A stretch of 64,000 bases of DNA from Lachnospiraceae bacterium (GTDB taxonomy: Bacteria; Bacillota; Clostridia; Lachnospirales; Lachnospiraceae), in contig SVDM01000004.1 of the NCBI GenBank assembly GCA_015058015.1, positions 1-64,000 of the forward strand, read 5' to 3'. This document shows, in pieces, positions 54,488 to 63,512 of this stretch. Every line of letters starts with the position of its first letter. Position 1 is the stretch's first letter. The translations under genes and the position numbers were made by a program. A model generated the notes under the pieces. The model saw only the letters and a program-made list of their open reading frames with translations. It did not search any database and had not been told where the DNA came from.

Positions 54488-54513
54488 AAAAAAAGACTCC
54501 CTTTTTGGGAGTC
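54488..54513 (-). terminator. Terminator of the HPr-like gene (minus strand)
   Basis: GACTCCC (54495-54501) pairs with GGGAGTC (54507-54513). The seven A at 54488-54494 give a T-run only on the minus strand, so it ends the minus-strand gene. The stem also lies just after thiI. Confidence 0.85.
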
Positions 54514-54518
54514 ACGCA

Positions 54519-54767
54519 TTATGATGCATTGTCTATTGTTGCAAGGTATGGTCTGATAATGGAAGCCAAAGCGGCATCGGGTGTGGCCGCATGAACACGC
54601 AGTTCAATGGGCTTCGTAAGATCGATGCTGAAGAATCCCATTATTGATTTGGCGTTAAGAGTGTATCTGCCGGATACAATCTCAAATGAATAATCAAATT
54701 CAGAGATGGCGTCAACGAAAGCCTGAACCTTGCTGACGGAATCTAAGTTAATCATGTAACTAATCAT
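54519..54767 (-). CDS. HPr-like protein lacking the active-site histidine
   Basis: An 82-residue protein with the HPr fold pattern. It has an open-faced sandwich start (INLDSVSKVQAFVDAIS), VSGRYTLNAKSIMGFFSIDL around the Ser46 region, and a final helix. The His15 motif of PTS HPr is absent, so it should not be phosphorylated by enzyme I. The serine site (AKSIMG) is kept, so a Crh-like regulatory role is possible. ATG follows GGAGAAAAT. Single gene with its own terminator. Confidence 0.85.
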   Translation of the reverse strand: MISYMINLDSVSKVQAFVDAISEFDYSFEIVSGRYTLNAKSIMGFFSIDLTKPIELRVHAATPDAALASIIRPYLATIDNAS

Positions 54768-54876
54768 TTTATTTTCTCCAATACATTCTCAATTAAGTAG
54801 AAATGTACGGAAAATATATCACAATATATTATTAGTGTCAAGTTAGTACACTACCCCAAGAAATGAGACGAAAGTA

Positions 54877-56184
54877 ATGAAAGCATCTTTTCACAATCTG
54901 GGCTGCAAAGTCAACTCATACGAGACAGAAAGCATGCAACAGCTGCTTGTTGCCGCCGGCTATGAAATAGTACCTTTTGAGGAGGAGGCGGATGTGTGTA
55001 TTATCAACACATGTTCCGTTACCAACATCGCAGACCGCAAATCACGCCAGATGATCCACAAAGCTAAAAAAATTAGTCCGGATGCCATAATTGTGGCAAC
55101 AGGATGTTATGCCCAGATGTTTTCAGAAGACGTGGTAAAAGACGGCTTCGCAGATATAATAATCGGCAACAATAACAAGAACAGTTTAGTCCGCCTTATT
55201 GAGGAATACAAAAAGTCCATGGAAGAACCCATAGTAGCAGTAGAGGACCTATCCCATGGCTGCGAATATGAGAATATGATCTCCACTGAGACTGTGGAGC
55301 ATACTAGGGCATTTATTAAGATTCAGGACGGTTGTAACCAGTTTTGCAGTTATTGCATAATTCCCTTTGCAAGAGGCCGTATAAGAAGCCGTGATATGGA
55401 GGATATCATATCTGAAGCCGGGGCCTTAGGAGAGGCAGGATACAAGGAATTGGTTCTTACGGGTATTAACCTTAGTGCCTACGGCATAGATTGCGGTTCC
55501 TCACTAATCGAAGTCATTGAGAATATCGCCGCCATCCCGGAGATTAAGAGGATTCGAATAAGCTCATTGGAGCCGGGTATTATTACGGAGGAATTCCTTA
55601 CCCGGTTGAAGAAGGTAGACAAGATATGTCCTCATTTTCACTTGTCCTTGCAAAGCGGATGTGACAGCGTACTTTCAAGAATGAACCGCCATTACACCAC
55701 CGGGGAGTATTACGAGAAGTGTGAGATGATACGTAAGGTATTTGAACTTCCGGCTATTACAACTGATATTATTACGGGGTTCCCGGGGGAGACGGAAGAA
55801 GAATTTGCCACAACGTTAGACTTCGTTAAGCGTTGCAATATATACGAGACTCATATATTCAAGTTTTCAAGAAGAAAGGGAACCAAGGCGGACAAGATGC
55901 CGGGGCAGCTTACGGACAAGGTAAAAAGTGAGCGCAGCACAAGGCTTTCGGCTGTGGCAAAAGACAATACCTATGGCTTTATGGAGGCCAACATCGGCCG
56001 AAGGGTAAGCGTTCTCCTTGAAGAAGAGGTGACTTTGGGAGGTGGCAGATATCTTATCGGCTTTACCAAAGAGTATGTCAAGGTTGGAGTGGCAGCAGAA
56101 TGCGGGGCTCTTCCCGGAGACATCCTTGAGGGCACAATAAAAGGTTTTATCAACAAAGACACCATGTTGCTTGAAGAAATTTAG
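54877..56184 (+). CDS. mtaB: tRNA t6A37 methylthiotransferase MtaB
   Basis: A 435-residue radical-SAM enzyme converting t6A to ms2t6A at position 37. The N-terminal MTTase domain has HNLGCKVNSYETE and INTCSVTNIADRK, whose Cys bind the auxiliary cluster. The radical-SAM cluster is GCNQFCSYCIIPFARG. A C-terminal TRAM-like segment ends the protein. HNLGCKVN rather than TFGCQMN distinguishes MtaB from MiaB. Start at ATG 54877; the ribosome site is weak (AAGAAATGAG). Confidence 0.95.
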   Translation: MKASFHNLGCKVNSYETESMQQLLVAAGYEIVPFEEEADVCIINTCSVTNIADRKSRQMIHKAKKISPDAIIVATGCYAQMFSEDVVKDGFADIIIGNNNKNSLVRLIEEYKKSMEEPIVAVEDLSHGCEYENMISTETVEHTRAFIKIQDGCNQFCSYCIIPFARGRIRSRDMEDIISEAGALGEAGYKELVLTGINLSAYGIDCGSSLIEVIENIAAIPEIKRIRISSLEPGIITEEFLTRLKKVDKICPHFHLSLQSGCDSVLSRMNRHYTTGEYYEKCEMIRKVFELPAITTDIITGFPGETEEEFATTLDFVKRCNIYETHIFKFSRRKGTKADKMPGQLTDKVKSERSTRLSAVAKDNTYGFMEANIGRRVSVLLEEEVTLGGGRYLIGFTKEYVKVGVAAECGALPGDILEGTIKGFINKDTMLLEEI

Positions 56185-56288
56185 AATATCTTAAGAAGGG
56201 CTGACTTTACAAAAGCCTCGGATTAGATTAAAATTATGTGATAGGAAACCGCTTTCGGAAGGGTTTTTAAAAAGGTCGTGAGGTATTT

Positions 56289-56561
56289 ATGGACAACAAT
56301 TCCAGTACACAATTTTTTTCCTTCGAAGTCAGCATGGACAAGAAGGTACAAGATATCTTAGAGAAAGTTTTTCAGGCTTTAAGCGAGAAAGGATACAATC
56401 CGGTTAATCAGATTGTGGGCTATATCATGTCCGGAGATCCTACTTATATCACAAGTCACATGGGGGCGAGAAGCCTTATTATGAAGGTAGAACGTGATGA
56501 GCTTGTGGAAGTTGTTCTCAAGAAATACATTGAGGTTAACAACTGGTCAAACGGAGAATAA
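56289..56561 (+). CDS. ireB: IreB family regulatory phosphoprotein (UPF0297)
   Basis: A 90-residue protein matching IreB/YrzL ([38 protein letters not shown]). In Enterococcus IreB is a phosphorylation target of the Ser/Thr kinase IreK. The gene heads the conserved ireB-ruvX-DUF1292 block, with 3 bp to ruvX. Confidence 0.95.
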   Translation: MDNNSSTQFFSFEVSMDKKVQDILEKVFQALSEKGYNPVNQIVGYIMSGDPTYITSHMGARSLIMKVERDELVEVVLKKYIEVNNWSNGE

Positions 56562-56564
56562 ATA

Positions 56565-57008
56565 ATGAGAGTTTTGGGTCTCGATTACGGTACTAAGACT
56601 GTGGGTGTGGCTGTCAGTGACAGTCTGCTTGTGTGCGCCCATGGGGTAGAGACCATTGAGATTGCTCAGGCAGGCAAGTTGCGCAAGACTCTTGCGCGAA
56701 TTGAAGAACTGGTTAAGGAATACGAAGTAGATACCATTGTTTTGGGATATCCCAAGAATATGAACAATACTGAAGGGGAGCGCTGTGCTGCGACCCTTGA
56801 CTTTAAAGAGAAGTTGGAAAAGAGGACTTCTCTTCCCGTTATATTATGGGATGAGAGGCAGACTACGGTTTCCGCGGAGCGCGTGTTGCAGGAAAGCGGC
56901 GTAAGACGTGAGAATCGTAAGACATATATAGATAAGATAGCGGCGGTATTTATCCTGCAAGGCTATCTTGAGAGCATTAATCGGAGTGAAATAGATGGAC
57001 AAGATTAA
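56565..57008 (+). CDS. ruvX: Putative pre-16S rRNA nuclease / Holliday junction resolvase RuvX (YqgF)
   Basis: A 147-residue RNase-H-fold protein: GLDYGTKTVGVAVSD with the first Asp, VLGYPKNMNNTEGERC, WDERQTTVSAERVL, and a final YIDKIAAVFILQGYL. YqgF proteins process the 5' end of 16S rRNA; the resolvase name is historical. It overlaps the next gene by 14 bp. Confidence 0.94.
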   Translation: MRVLGLDYGTKTVGVAVSDSLLVCAHGVETIEIAQAGKLRKTLARIEELVKEYEVDTIVLGYPKNMNNTEGERCAATLDFKEKLEKRTSLPVILWDERQTTVSAERVLQESGVRRENRKTYIDKIAAVFILQGYLESINRSEIDGQD

Positions 57009-57252
57009 GTTTAACGCACCGGATACCGGTGAAGAAATAGAGTTTTTTGTTTTGGAGCAGACAACCATCGGAGGTTCTAACTACATCCTTGTAACAGAGG
57101 AGGAAGAAGACGACGGTGAGTGCTTTATTCTCAAAGAAGTAGGGGCATCTGAGGATGATGTGACTTACGAATTTCTTGAGGATGAGGATGAATTTCTTTC
57201 CATTGGAAAGGTTTTTTCAGAGCTTTTTGACGACGCGGACATAGAGTTCTAG
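56995..57252 (+). CDS. DUF1292 family protein (YrzB-like)
   Basis: An 85-residue acidic protein of the DUF1292 family (IEFFVLEQTTIGGSNYILVTEEEE). Function unknown. Its position after ireB and ruvX is the same as in Bacillus (yrzL-yrrK-yrzB), which supports the identity of all three. Confidence 0.9.
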   Translation: MDKIKFNAPDTGEEIEFFVLEQTTIGGSNYILVTEEEEDDGECFILKEVGASEDDVTYEFLEDEDEFLSIGKVFSELFDDADIEF

Positions 57253-57443
57253 CGTGGTCTTGTAATAGACCCTTTTAGGGCAAGCAGGCATTTAAGAATT
57301 ATCAGTCGGACCTTGTAACGAACGGACTACTAATCGAAGATATGGCATCGGGGAATTATAACATATCTTTGGATGGTCTGTTTTTCTTGCATGGATCGGG
57401 CCGGATAACCTCTTATTTGTCATAGAAATACGGAGGTATAGTA
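57253..57443 (+). other. Leader region of the RNase J gene
   Basis: No gene in 191 bp. AAGATATG (from 57337) can pair with CATATCTT (57361-57368), so part of a leader may be structured. No convincing promoter or terminator is defined. The TTG start of the RNase J gene has CGGAGGT at 57431-57437. Confidence 0.4.
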
Positions 57444-59108
57444 TTGAAAAAAAAGAACAATTCAAAATTAAAGATCATTCCTCTCGGCGGTTTAGAGCAG
57501 ATAGGAATGAATATTACTGCCTTTGAATATGAGGACAGTATTATTGTTGTGGACTGCGGTTTGTCGTTCCCCGAGGACGATATGCTTGGAGTCGACCTTG
57601 TAATTCCCGATGTTACTTATCTTGAAGAGAATGCAGACAAGGTTAAAGGCTTTGTCATCACCCATGGTCATGAGGACCATATCGGTGCCATTCCATATAT
57701 TCTTAAGCAGGTGGATGCTACCATTTACGGTACCAAGCTTACCATCGGCATCATTGACAACAAGTTAAAAGAGCACGGAATGCTTCGTCAGGTTAAGAGG
57801 AAGGTGGTTAAACACGGCCAATCCATTAACCTTGGCAATTTCCGTATCGAGTTTATTAAGACTAACCACAGTATAGTTGATGCTTCTGCTCTTGCCATAT
57901 ATTCCCCTGTGGGAATCGTGGTTCATACAGGAGACTTTAAGATTGACTACACGCCGGTATTTGGTGAGGCCATTGATTTACAGCGCTTTGGTGAGATCGG
58001 TAAGAAGGGCGTACTAGCGCTTATGTGCGACAGTACCAATGCGGAGCGTCCCGGATTTACCATGTCGGAACGTACCGTAGGTCACACCTTCGACAGTCTT
58101 TTCGCAGAACACCCCAACAACCGAATTATAGTAGCTACCTTTGCATCCAATGTTGACCGTGTTCAGCAGATTATAAACACGTCCTACAAATTCGGACGTA
58201 AGGTTGCGGTGGATGGTCGAAGCATGGTAAATATCATTGCTATCGCCCAGGAATACGGTTACATCAAGATTCCGGATAATACATTGATTGATATAGATCA
58301 TTTGAAGAACTATCCCGACGAGAAGACCACCATTATTACCACGGGAAGCCAGGGTGAATCCATGGCGGCCTTATCCAGGATGGCGGCTTCCGTTCACAAG
58401 AAGATTTCCATTATGCCCAATGATACGGTTATCTTTAGTTCAAACCCCATACCGGGTAACGAGAAGGCTGTATCCAAGGTAATTAATGAACTTCTCCAAA
58501 AGGGGGCAGAGGTTATCTTTCAGGATACCCACGTTTCAGGCCATGCCTGTCAGGAGGAGATTAAGCTTATCTACTCTCTGGTTAAGCCTAAGTATGCTAT
58601 TCCCATCCATGGTGAGTACAAGCATCGTATGGCTCAGGCCAATGTAGTTAAGGAACTGGGATATGATAATGACCATATCTTTATGCTGCATTCCGGTGAC
58701 GTGTTGGAGCTTGACGACGAATCCGCAGATGTAACAGGCAAGGTTCAGGAAGGCGGAATCCTTGTTGACGGTCTGGGAGTCGGAGATGTAGGAAGCACGG
58801 TTTTACGTGACAGAAAGATTCTCTCTGAGCATGGAATTATTATTGTGGTGCTTACCCTTGAGAAGGGCTGCGCAGGTGTATTGGCAGGCCCCGACATTAT
58901 CTCAAGAGGATTTGTATATGTTAAAGAATCCGAGGATTTGATTGAGGAGGCTACGGTATTACTTCGGGAAACCGTGGATGATATAATTTCGAGAAATATC
59001 TCTGACTGGAACAAAATTAAGAATGCCATAAGAGATGTTCTTAGTGATTTCGTTTGGAGAAAGACCAAGAGAAGTCCTATGATTATGCCTATTATCATGG
59101 AGGTATAA
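57444..59108 (+). CDS. rnj: Ribonuclease J
   Basis: A 554-residue metallo-beta-lactamase/beta-CASP RNase, with endo- and 5'-3' exonuclease activity on mRNA and rRNA precursors. The metal motif THGHEDHIGAIPY, then KTNHSIVDA, HTGDFKID, MCDSTNAERPG and the beta-CASP YAIPIHGEYKHRMAQA are present. The start is TTG at 57444. It sits between DUF1292 and the mltG-like gene, a place not occupied by rnj in Bacillus. Confidence 0.94.
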   Translation: MKKKNNSKLKIIPLGGLEQIGMNITAFEYEDSIIVVDCGLSFPEDDMLGVDLVIPDVTYLEENADKVKGFVITHGHEDHIGAIPYILKQVDATIYGTKLTIGIIDNKLKEHGMLRQVKRKVVKHGQSINLGNFRIEFIKTNHSIVDASALAIYSPVGIVVHTGDFKIDYTPVFGEAIDLQRFGEIGKKGVLALMCDSTNAERPGFTMSERTVGHTFDSLFAEHPNNRIIVATFASNVDRVQQIINTSYKFGRKVAVDGRSMVNIIAIAQEYGYIKIPDNTLIDIDHLKNYPDEKTTIITTGSQGESMAALSRMAASVHKKISIMPNDTVIFSSNPIPGNEKAVSKVINELLQKGAEVIFQDTHVSGHACQEEIKLIYSLVKPKYAIPIHGEYKHRMAQANVVKELGYDNDHIFMLHSGDVLELDDESADVTGKVQEGGILVDGLGVGDVGSTVLRDRKILSEHGIIIVVLTLEKGCAGVLAGPDIISRGFVYVKESEDLIEEATVLLRETVDDIISRNISDWNKIKNAIRDVLSDFVWRKTKRSPMIMPIIMEV

Positions 59109-59114
59109 CATTAG

Positions 59115-59636
59115 ATGGCCAAGAAAAAGAAGAAGTCAGGGAAAAACAACAAACCTAAATATGTTGCCCCGGAGGTGGAAGTAAAGAAAGAAGAGGCGCC
59201 TGTAGTGGCGGAAGAACCTGTGCAGGCAGACTTATATGACGAGGAACTTCCCGAAACGGGCATAAGAGGACTGTTAGAGAGGAAGCTTACCCGTAAGGTT
59301 TCTAACCGCCTTATTGTTGCTGCCATTGCAGCTATTATGCTGCTTCTTGGTTTCGAGAGCTTCAAGTTTGCTTATCGCATTACCAATGGCAGTGCGGTGG
59401 ACCCTTATCCCGGGAAAGAGATAAATGTCTACATCCATGATTCCATGTCGGACTCTGACGTGGCTACCATGCTGTACGAAAAAGGATTAATTGTAAGCAA
59501 GTTAGACTTCGTTATTCAGGCCAAATTAAAGAACTACAAGCCCTCCAAATATGCAGGCAGTTATACCCTTAACACCAGCATGAATGCGGAGAACCAGTTA
59601 AATGAACTGATGACCACAGTGGAGAATAAACAGTGA
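59115..59636 (+). CDS. MltG-like membrane protein without catalytic domain
   Basis: A 173-residue protein. A Lys-rich cytoplasmic N-terminus (to about 60) is followed by one membrane segment (about 68-90). A ~80-residue extracellular region (VYIHDSMSDSDVATMLYEKGLI, then YAGSYTLNTSMNAENQLNELM) resembles the LysM-like module that opens YceG/MltG lytic transglycosylases. The catalytic half is absent and no downstream fragment is found, so this is a short family form, not a frameshift. Its place before trmR matches yrrL (mltG) in Bacillus. Confidence 0.8.
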   Translation: MAKKKKKSGKNNKPKYVAPEVEVKKEEAPVVAEEPVQADLYDEELPETGIRGLLERKLTRKVSNRLIVAAIAAIMLLLGFESFKFAYRITNGSAVDPYPGKEINVYIHDSMSDSDVATMLYEKGLIVSKLDFVIQAKLKNYKPSKYAGSYTLNTSMNAENQLNELMTTVENKQ

Positions 59637-60280
59637 TTAACGAAGAGAGATTGGTTTCTTATATCAATTCTCTTGATAGAGGAAACAACGAGATACTTAA
59701 CCGTATAGAGAAAGAGGCTTTGGAAGGTAATGTGCCCATTATCAGAAAAGAAACCCAGAGCCTTTTAAAAACTTTGGTGGAGCTTACCAGACCTGCACGC
59801 ATACTTGAGGCCGGAACGGCGGTGGGTTTCTCAGCCCTTTTGATGGCATTTGCCGGAGATAAAAACAGTAAGATAACCACCATTGAAAATTATGAGAAGA
59901 GAATCCCCGTAGCAAAGGAAAACTTTAAACTGGCGGGGATGGAAGATCGTATCACACTCCTTCCCGGAGATGCCTGTGAGATTATGAAGGACCTGGAAGG
60001 CCCTTTTGATATGATATTTATAGATTCCGCCAAGGGACAATATATCCACATGCTGCCGGACGCCAAGAGGCTTTTATCCACAGGAGGCCTTCTTGTATCC
60101 GACAATGTATTGCAGGACGGAGAAGTGATAGAATCCAGATTTGCGGTAACCAGAAGAAACCGCACCATTCACGCAAGAATGCGGGATTACCTATATGAAT
60201 TAAAGCATGATGAGGAATTGGAGACTTCCATTATTCCCATTGGAGACGGTATTACCATCAGTGTTAAGAAAGGACAGTAA
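59633..60280 (+). CDS. trmR: tRNA 5-hydroxyuridine methyltransferase TrmR (O-methyltransferase)
   Basis: A 215-residue COMT-like methyltransferase. ILEAGTAVGFSALLMA is the SAM motif, and FDMIFIDSAKGQYIHM carries the metal-binding Asp, with SDNVLQDGEV following. It methylates ho5U34 of tRNA to mo5U in Bacillus. Assignment over a generic O-methyltransferase rests on coupling to the U32 gene (stop-start overlap at 60280). GTG start at 59633 overlaps the preceding gene. Confidence 0.88.
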   Translation: MINEERLVSYINSLDRGNNEILNRIEKEALEGNVPIIRKETQSLLKTLVELTRPARILEAGTAVGFSALLMAFAGDKNSKITTIENYEKRIPVAKENFKLAGMEDRITLLPGDACEIMKDLEGPFDMIFIDSAKGQYIHMLPDAKRLLSTGGLLVSDNVLQDGEVIESRFAVTRRNRTIHARMRDYLYELKHDEELETSIIPIGDGITISVKKGQ

Positions 60281-61509
60281 TGAAGAAACCTGAGATTTTG
60301 GTTCCTGCGGGAAGCCTTGAAGTATTAAAAACCGCGGTTATATTCGGAGCAGATGCGGTATACATCGGCGGAGAGGCCTTCGGCCTTAGAGCAATGGCCA
60401 AGAACTTCACCGAATCGGAGATGAAGGAAGGCATAGACTTTGCCCATGCCCATGGAGTAAAAGTGTATGTAACCGCCAATATTTTAGCCCATAATTATGA
60501 TTTGGAGGGCGTTAGGGATTATTTCAAAGAGCTTAAAGAGATAAAGCCTGACGGCCTTATTATTGCGGATCCGGCGGTATTTGCCCTGGCAAAAGAGATA
60601 TGTCCCGAGATCGACAGGCATATAAGTACCCAGGCCAACAATACCAACTACGGGACATATAAGTTCTGGTACGACCTTGGAGCTTCAAGAGTTGTATCCG
60701 CAAGGGAGCTTTCTATAGCAGAGATTAAGGAGATCAGGGCCAATATCCCTGATGATATGGAGATAGAGACCTTCGTTCACGGTGCTATGTGCATCTCTTA
60801 TTCCGGAAGATGCCTCCTTAGCAACTACTTCACCGGAAGAGACGCCAACAACGGCGCCTGCACCCACCCCTGCAGATGGAAATACGCAGTGGTGGAGGAG
60901 ACCCGTCCGGGAGAGTACATGCCGGTTTACGAGAACGAGAGGGGAACATATATATTTAACTCCAAGGATTTATGCATGATTGAGCATATTCCGGAGCTTA
61001 TAGACGCAGGGATAGACAGCTTTAAGATTGAGGGTCGTATGAAGACCGCTCTTTATGTGGCTACGGTGGCAAGGACCTACCGCAAGGCAGTGGATGATTA
61101 TCTGGAGTCGCCGGAAAAATACAAGGCCAATATGGAGTGGTACAAGACCCAGATAGCAAGCTGTACCTACAGGCAGTTTACAACAGGATTCTTCTTCGGT
61201 AAGCCGGGAGAGGATGCTCAGATTTATGATAATAATACCTACATAAAGAGCTATACATATCTTGGCTGGGCGGAAGAGTGTGACGGTAACACCGTAACAA
61301 TTGAGCAAAAGAACAAGTTTTCCGTAGGGGAGACTATTGAGATTATGAAGCCTGACGGCCGCAATGTGTCGGCACAGGTTTTGCGTATAGTTAATGAAGA
61401 GGGAGAGGAGCAGGAAAGCGCACCTCATCCCAAGCAGAGACTGCAGGTTACCCTGTCGGAGAGCTGCGATATGTATGATATTCTAAGACGTGCAGAGGAT
61501 ACAAAATAG
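60280..61509 (+). CDS. trhP: U32 peptidase-family tRNA hydroxylation protein TrhP
   Basis: A 409-residue protein of the U32 family: LVPAGSLEVLKTAV start, GADAVYIGGEAFGLRA, and the signature ETFVHGAMCISYSGRC followed by NNGACTHPCRW with conserved Cys. Members TrhP/RlhA act in prephenate-dependent hydroxylation of tRNA U34 or rRNA rather than proteolysis. Pairing with trmR makes the tRNA ho5U role the best fit. Confidence 0.9.
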   Translation: MKKPEILVPAGSLEVLKTAVIFGADAVYIGGEAFGLRAMAKNFTESEMKEGIDFAHAHGVKVYVTANILAHNYDLEGVRDYFKELKEIKPDGLIIADPAVFALAKEICPEIDRHISTQANNTNYGTYKFWYDLGASRVVSARELSIAEIKEIRANIPDDMEIETFVHGAMCISYSGRCLLSNYFTGRDANNGACTHPCRWKYAVVEETRPGEYMPVYENERGTYIFNSKDLCMIEHIPELIDAGIDSFKIEGRMKTALYVATVARTYRKAVDDYLESPEKYKANMEWYKTQIASCTYRQFTTGFFFGKPGEDAQIYDNNTYIKSYTYLGWAEECDGNTVTIEQKNKFSVGETIEIMKPDGRNVSAQVLRIVNEEGEEQESAPHPKQRLQVTLSESCDMYDILRRAEDTK

Positions 61510-61541
61510 TCCAAACGGATGTTATGAAAGCATCGACCTTA

Positions 61542-61550
61542 TGGTAGAAT
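61542..61550 (+). promoter_or_regulatory. Extended -10 promoter for pilT
   Basis: TGG-TAGAAT with TG at 61542-61543 and the hexamer at 61545-61550. The -35 position (61522-61527, TTATGA) is poor. Confidence 0.5.
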
Positions 61551-61573
61551 TTTAAACAGGCTGGGGATAGTAT

Positions 61574-62602
61574 ATGACACTTGAAGAACTACTTATTTTG
61601 GCAAGTGAAAAAAGAGCAACAGACGTTCATCTGACCGTTGGTATGTCGCCTCGGTGCAGGGTTAACGGTGAGTTGGTGGAATTAATCTCCGGGAAGATGG
61701 ATTCGGAAGGAATCCTTAAACTTATACAACCTCTTTTTAATCCGGAGATAGAGAGCAAGCTAAATGAGATATATGAAGCGGACTTTTCTTATTCCGTACC
61801 CCAGGTTGGAAGGTTTAGGGTAAATGTCTTCAAGCAAAGAGGCAATCTGGCGATTGCCATCAGACTTTTCCCCAACGAGATACCCACCCCTAAGGAACTT
61901 AAGCTTCCTGATGGAATCGTGGAACTTATGGAGCAAAAGAGAGGCCTGACCCTGGTTACAGGTCCTACAGGAGGCGGTAAGACCACCACAGTTGCATCTC
62001 TTATCAATGTCATCAATCATACCCAGAGCGTTCATGTTATTACCATAGAGGACCCTATTGAGTACCTTTACAGGCATGACAAGGCCATGGTTAACCAAAG
62101 AGAAGTGGGAATTGATACAGGGTCCTATAAGGATGCCTTATCAGCAGCCCTTCGAGAGAATACGGATGTTATCTTTGTGGGAGAGCTTGACAATTACGAA
62201 ACAGTTACCTTGGCTCTTATGGCAGCAGAAACGGGACACATGGTTATTTCCACCATGCATACCGTAGATACTGTAAGCACATTGAATCGTATCGTGGATA
62301 TGTTTCCACCCCACAACCGTGTTCAGCTGTTGATACAACTTGGTAACGTCCTTAATGCGGTAATATGCCAGCAGCTTTTAACCAATGCCCAGGGTAGGGA
62401 GCGAGTGGCGGCATTTGAAGTAATGTACAATACACCTGAGATCAGGAAGCTCCTTAGAGAGGACAAGATAGCTCAGATTCCCGGGGTTATGAAGCGAAGT
62501 AACCGTATGGGAATGCAGATTATGGATGATGCGGTATACAATCTCTATCTTAAGCAGGAGATTGATGAGGAAACCATGAAGAAGTATTCGGGTGGTCAGT
62601 AG
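61574..62602 (+). CDS. pilT: Type IV pilus retraction ATPase PilT
   Basis: A 342-residue secretion ATPase of the PilT class. The N-terminal ASEKRATDVHLTVGMSPRCRVNG precedes Walker A GPTGGGKTTTVASL. The Asp box is ITIEDPIEYLY, Walker-B-like FVGELDNYETV, and the His box is TGHMVISTMHTVDTV. No other type IVa pilus genes are near, and the Tad system does not use PilT. It is thus an orphan here and its partner pilus must lie elsewhere. Confidence 0.92.
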   Translation: MTLEELLILASEKRATDVHLTVGMSPRCRVNGELVELISGKMDSEGILKLIQPLFNPEIESKLNEIYEADFSYSVPQVGRFRVNVFKQRGNLAIAIRLFPNEIPTPKELKLPDGIVELMEQKRGLTLVTGPTGGGKTTTVASLINVINHTQSVHVITIEDPIEYLYRHDKAMVNQREVGIDTGSYKDALSAALRENTDVIFVGELDNYETVTLALMAAETGHMVISTMHTVDTVSTLNRIVDMFPPHNRVQLLIQLGNVLNAVICQQLLTNAQGRERVAAFEVMYNTPEIRKLLREDKIAQIPGVMKRSNRMGMQIMDDAVYNLYLKQEIDEETMKKYSGGQ

Positions 62603-62663
62603 AATCGGTAACATACACGAGAGTGTTTTACAAATATAAACCTTAAATTTAGGAGGATTAAGT

Positions 62664-63341
62664 ATGCAATATGAAGTATGGGGCGGCATGATGCCGGCAG
62701 TAACACTTAGACTTGAGCAGGGAGAGAGCATTTACACCCAGTCCGGCGGTATGAGCTGGATGACAGCAGGAATCTCCATGGAGACCAATATGAGCGGCGG
62801 TCTTGGCAAGGGCCTTGGAAGAATGTTCTCCGGTGAGTCATTATTTATGGCTACATATACAGCCCAGGCTCCCGGACAGGAGATTACAATTGCCAATACA
62901 GTTCCCGGTGAGATCCTTAAATTCGATATCACACCGGCTTACAGAATTATAGCTCAGAAGGGCGCTTTCCTTTGCGCAACACCGGGTGTTGAGCTTAGCG
63001 CTTTTGTTAACAAGGCTAAGACCGGATTCTTCGGTGGTGAAGGATTTATCCTTCAGCAATATACAGGTAACGGAACCGTATTCTGCGAAGTAGACGGTAG
63101 CGTAAGAGAGATGGAGCTTGCTCCCGGCCAGAAGATGGTTATCGACACAGGTAACGTAGTTGCATGGGAAGCTTCTGTAACATACGATACACAGACAGTT
63201 AAAGGATTTAAGAACATCCTCTTCGGTGGCGAGGGATTATTCCTTACAACCCTTACAGGCCCCGGAAAGATCTGGTTACAGACAATGTCTAAGAGCGAAC
63301 TTGCTTCTGCACTTTCACCCTTTATGGCAGGCGGAAAATAA
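62664..63341 (+). CDS. AIM24 / TIGR00266 family protein
   Basis: A 225-residue beta-rich protein: LEQGESIYTQSGGMSWM, the Gly-rich SGGLGKGLGRMFSGESLF, and GEGFILQQYTGNG are hallmarks of the AIM24/TIGR00266 family. Function unknown in bacteria. ATG follows AGGAGG. It has its own terminator. Codon use looks more biased than its neighbours, suggesting good expression. Confidence 0.9.
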   Translation: MQYEVWGGMMPAVTLRLEQGESIYTQSGGMSWMTAGISMETNMSGGLGKGLGRMFSGESLFMATYTAQAPGQEITIANTVPGEILKFDITPAYRIIAQKGAFLCATPGVELSAFVNKAKTGFFGGEGFILQQYTGNGTVFCEVDGSVREMELAPGQKMVIDTGNVVAWEASVTYDTQTVKGFKNILFGGEGLFLTTLTGPGKIWLQTMSKSELASALSPFMAGGK

Positions 63342-63367
63342 AACAAGTAATTTGAAATTTTTAAGGC

Positions 63368-63395
63368 GGGGCTGTCGCACAGCCCCTTCTTTTTG
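63368..63395 (+). terminator. Terminator of the AIM24-family gene
   Basis: GGGGCTGT (63368-63375) pairs perfectly with ACAGCCCC (63379-63386) around CGC and runs into TTCTTTTT. Confidence 0.93.
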
Positions 63396-63426
63396 ATTAA
63401 ATTGCAAGCAGCTGGAAAAATCTGTA

Positions 63427-63454
63427 TTGACATTTCCAAATATTGGAGTATAAT
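63427..63454 (+). promoter_or_regulatory. Promoter before the Rpn-like gene
   Basis: TTGACA (63427-63432), 16 bp, TATAAT (63449-63454): near consensus. The hairpin GGCCGT...ACGGCC (63455-63484) lies at or just after the expected start. Confidence 0.75.
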
Positions 63455-63512
63455 GGCCGTTGTGGGAATATTTCCCATACGGCCGTTTGTTATTATTCTG
63501 GTTAGAAAGGAG

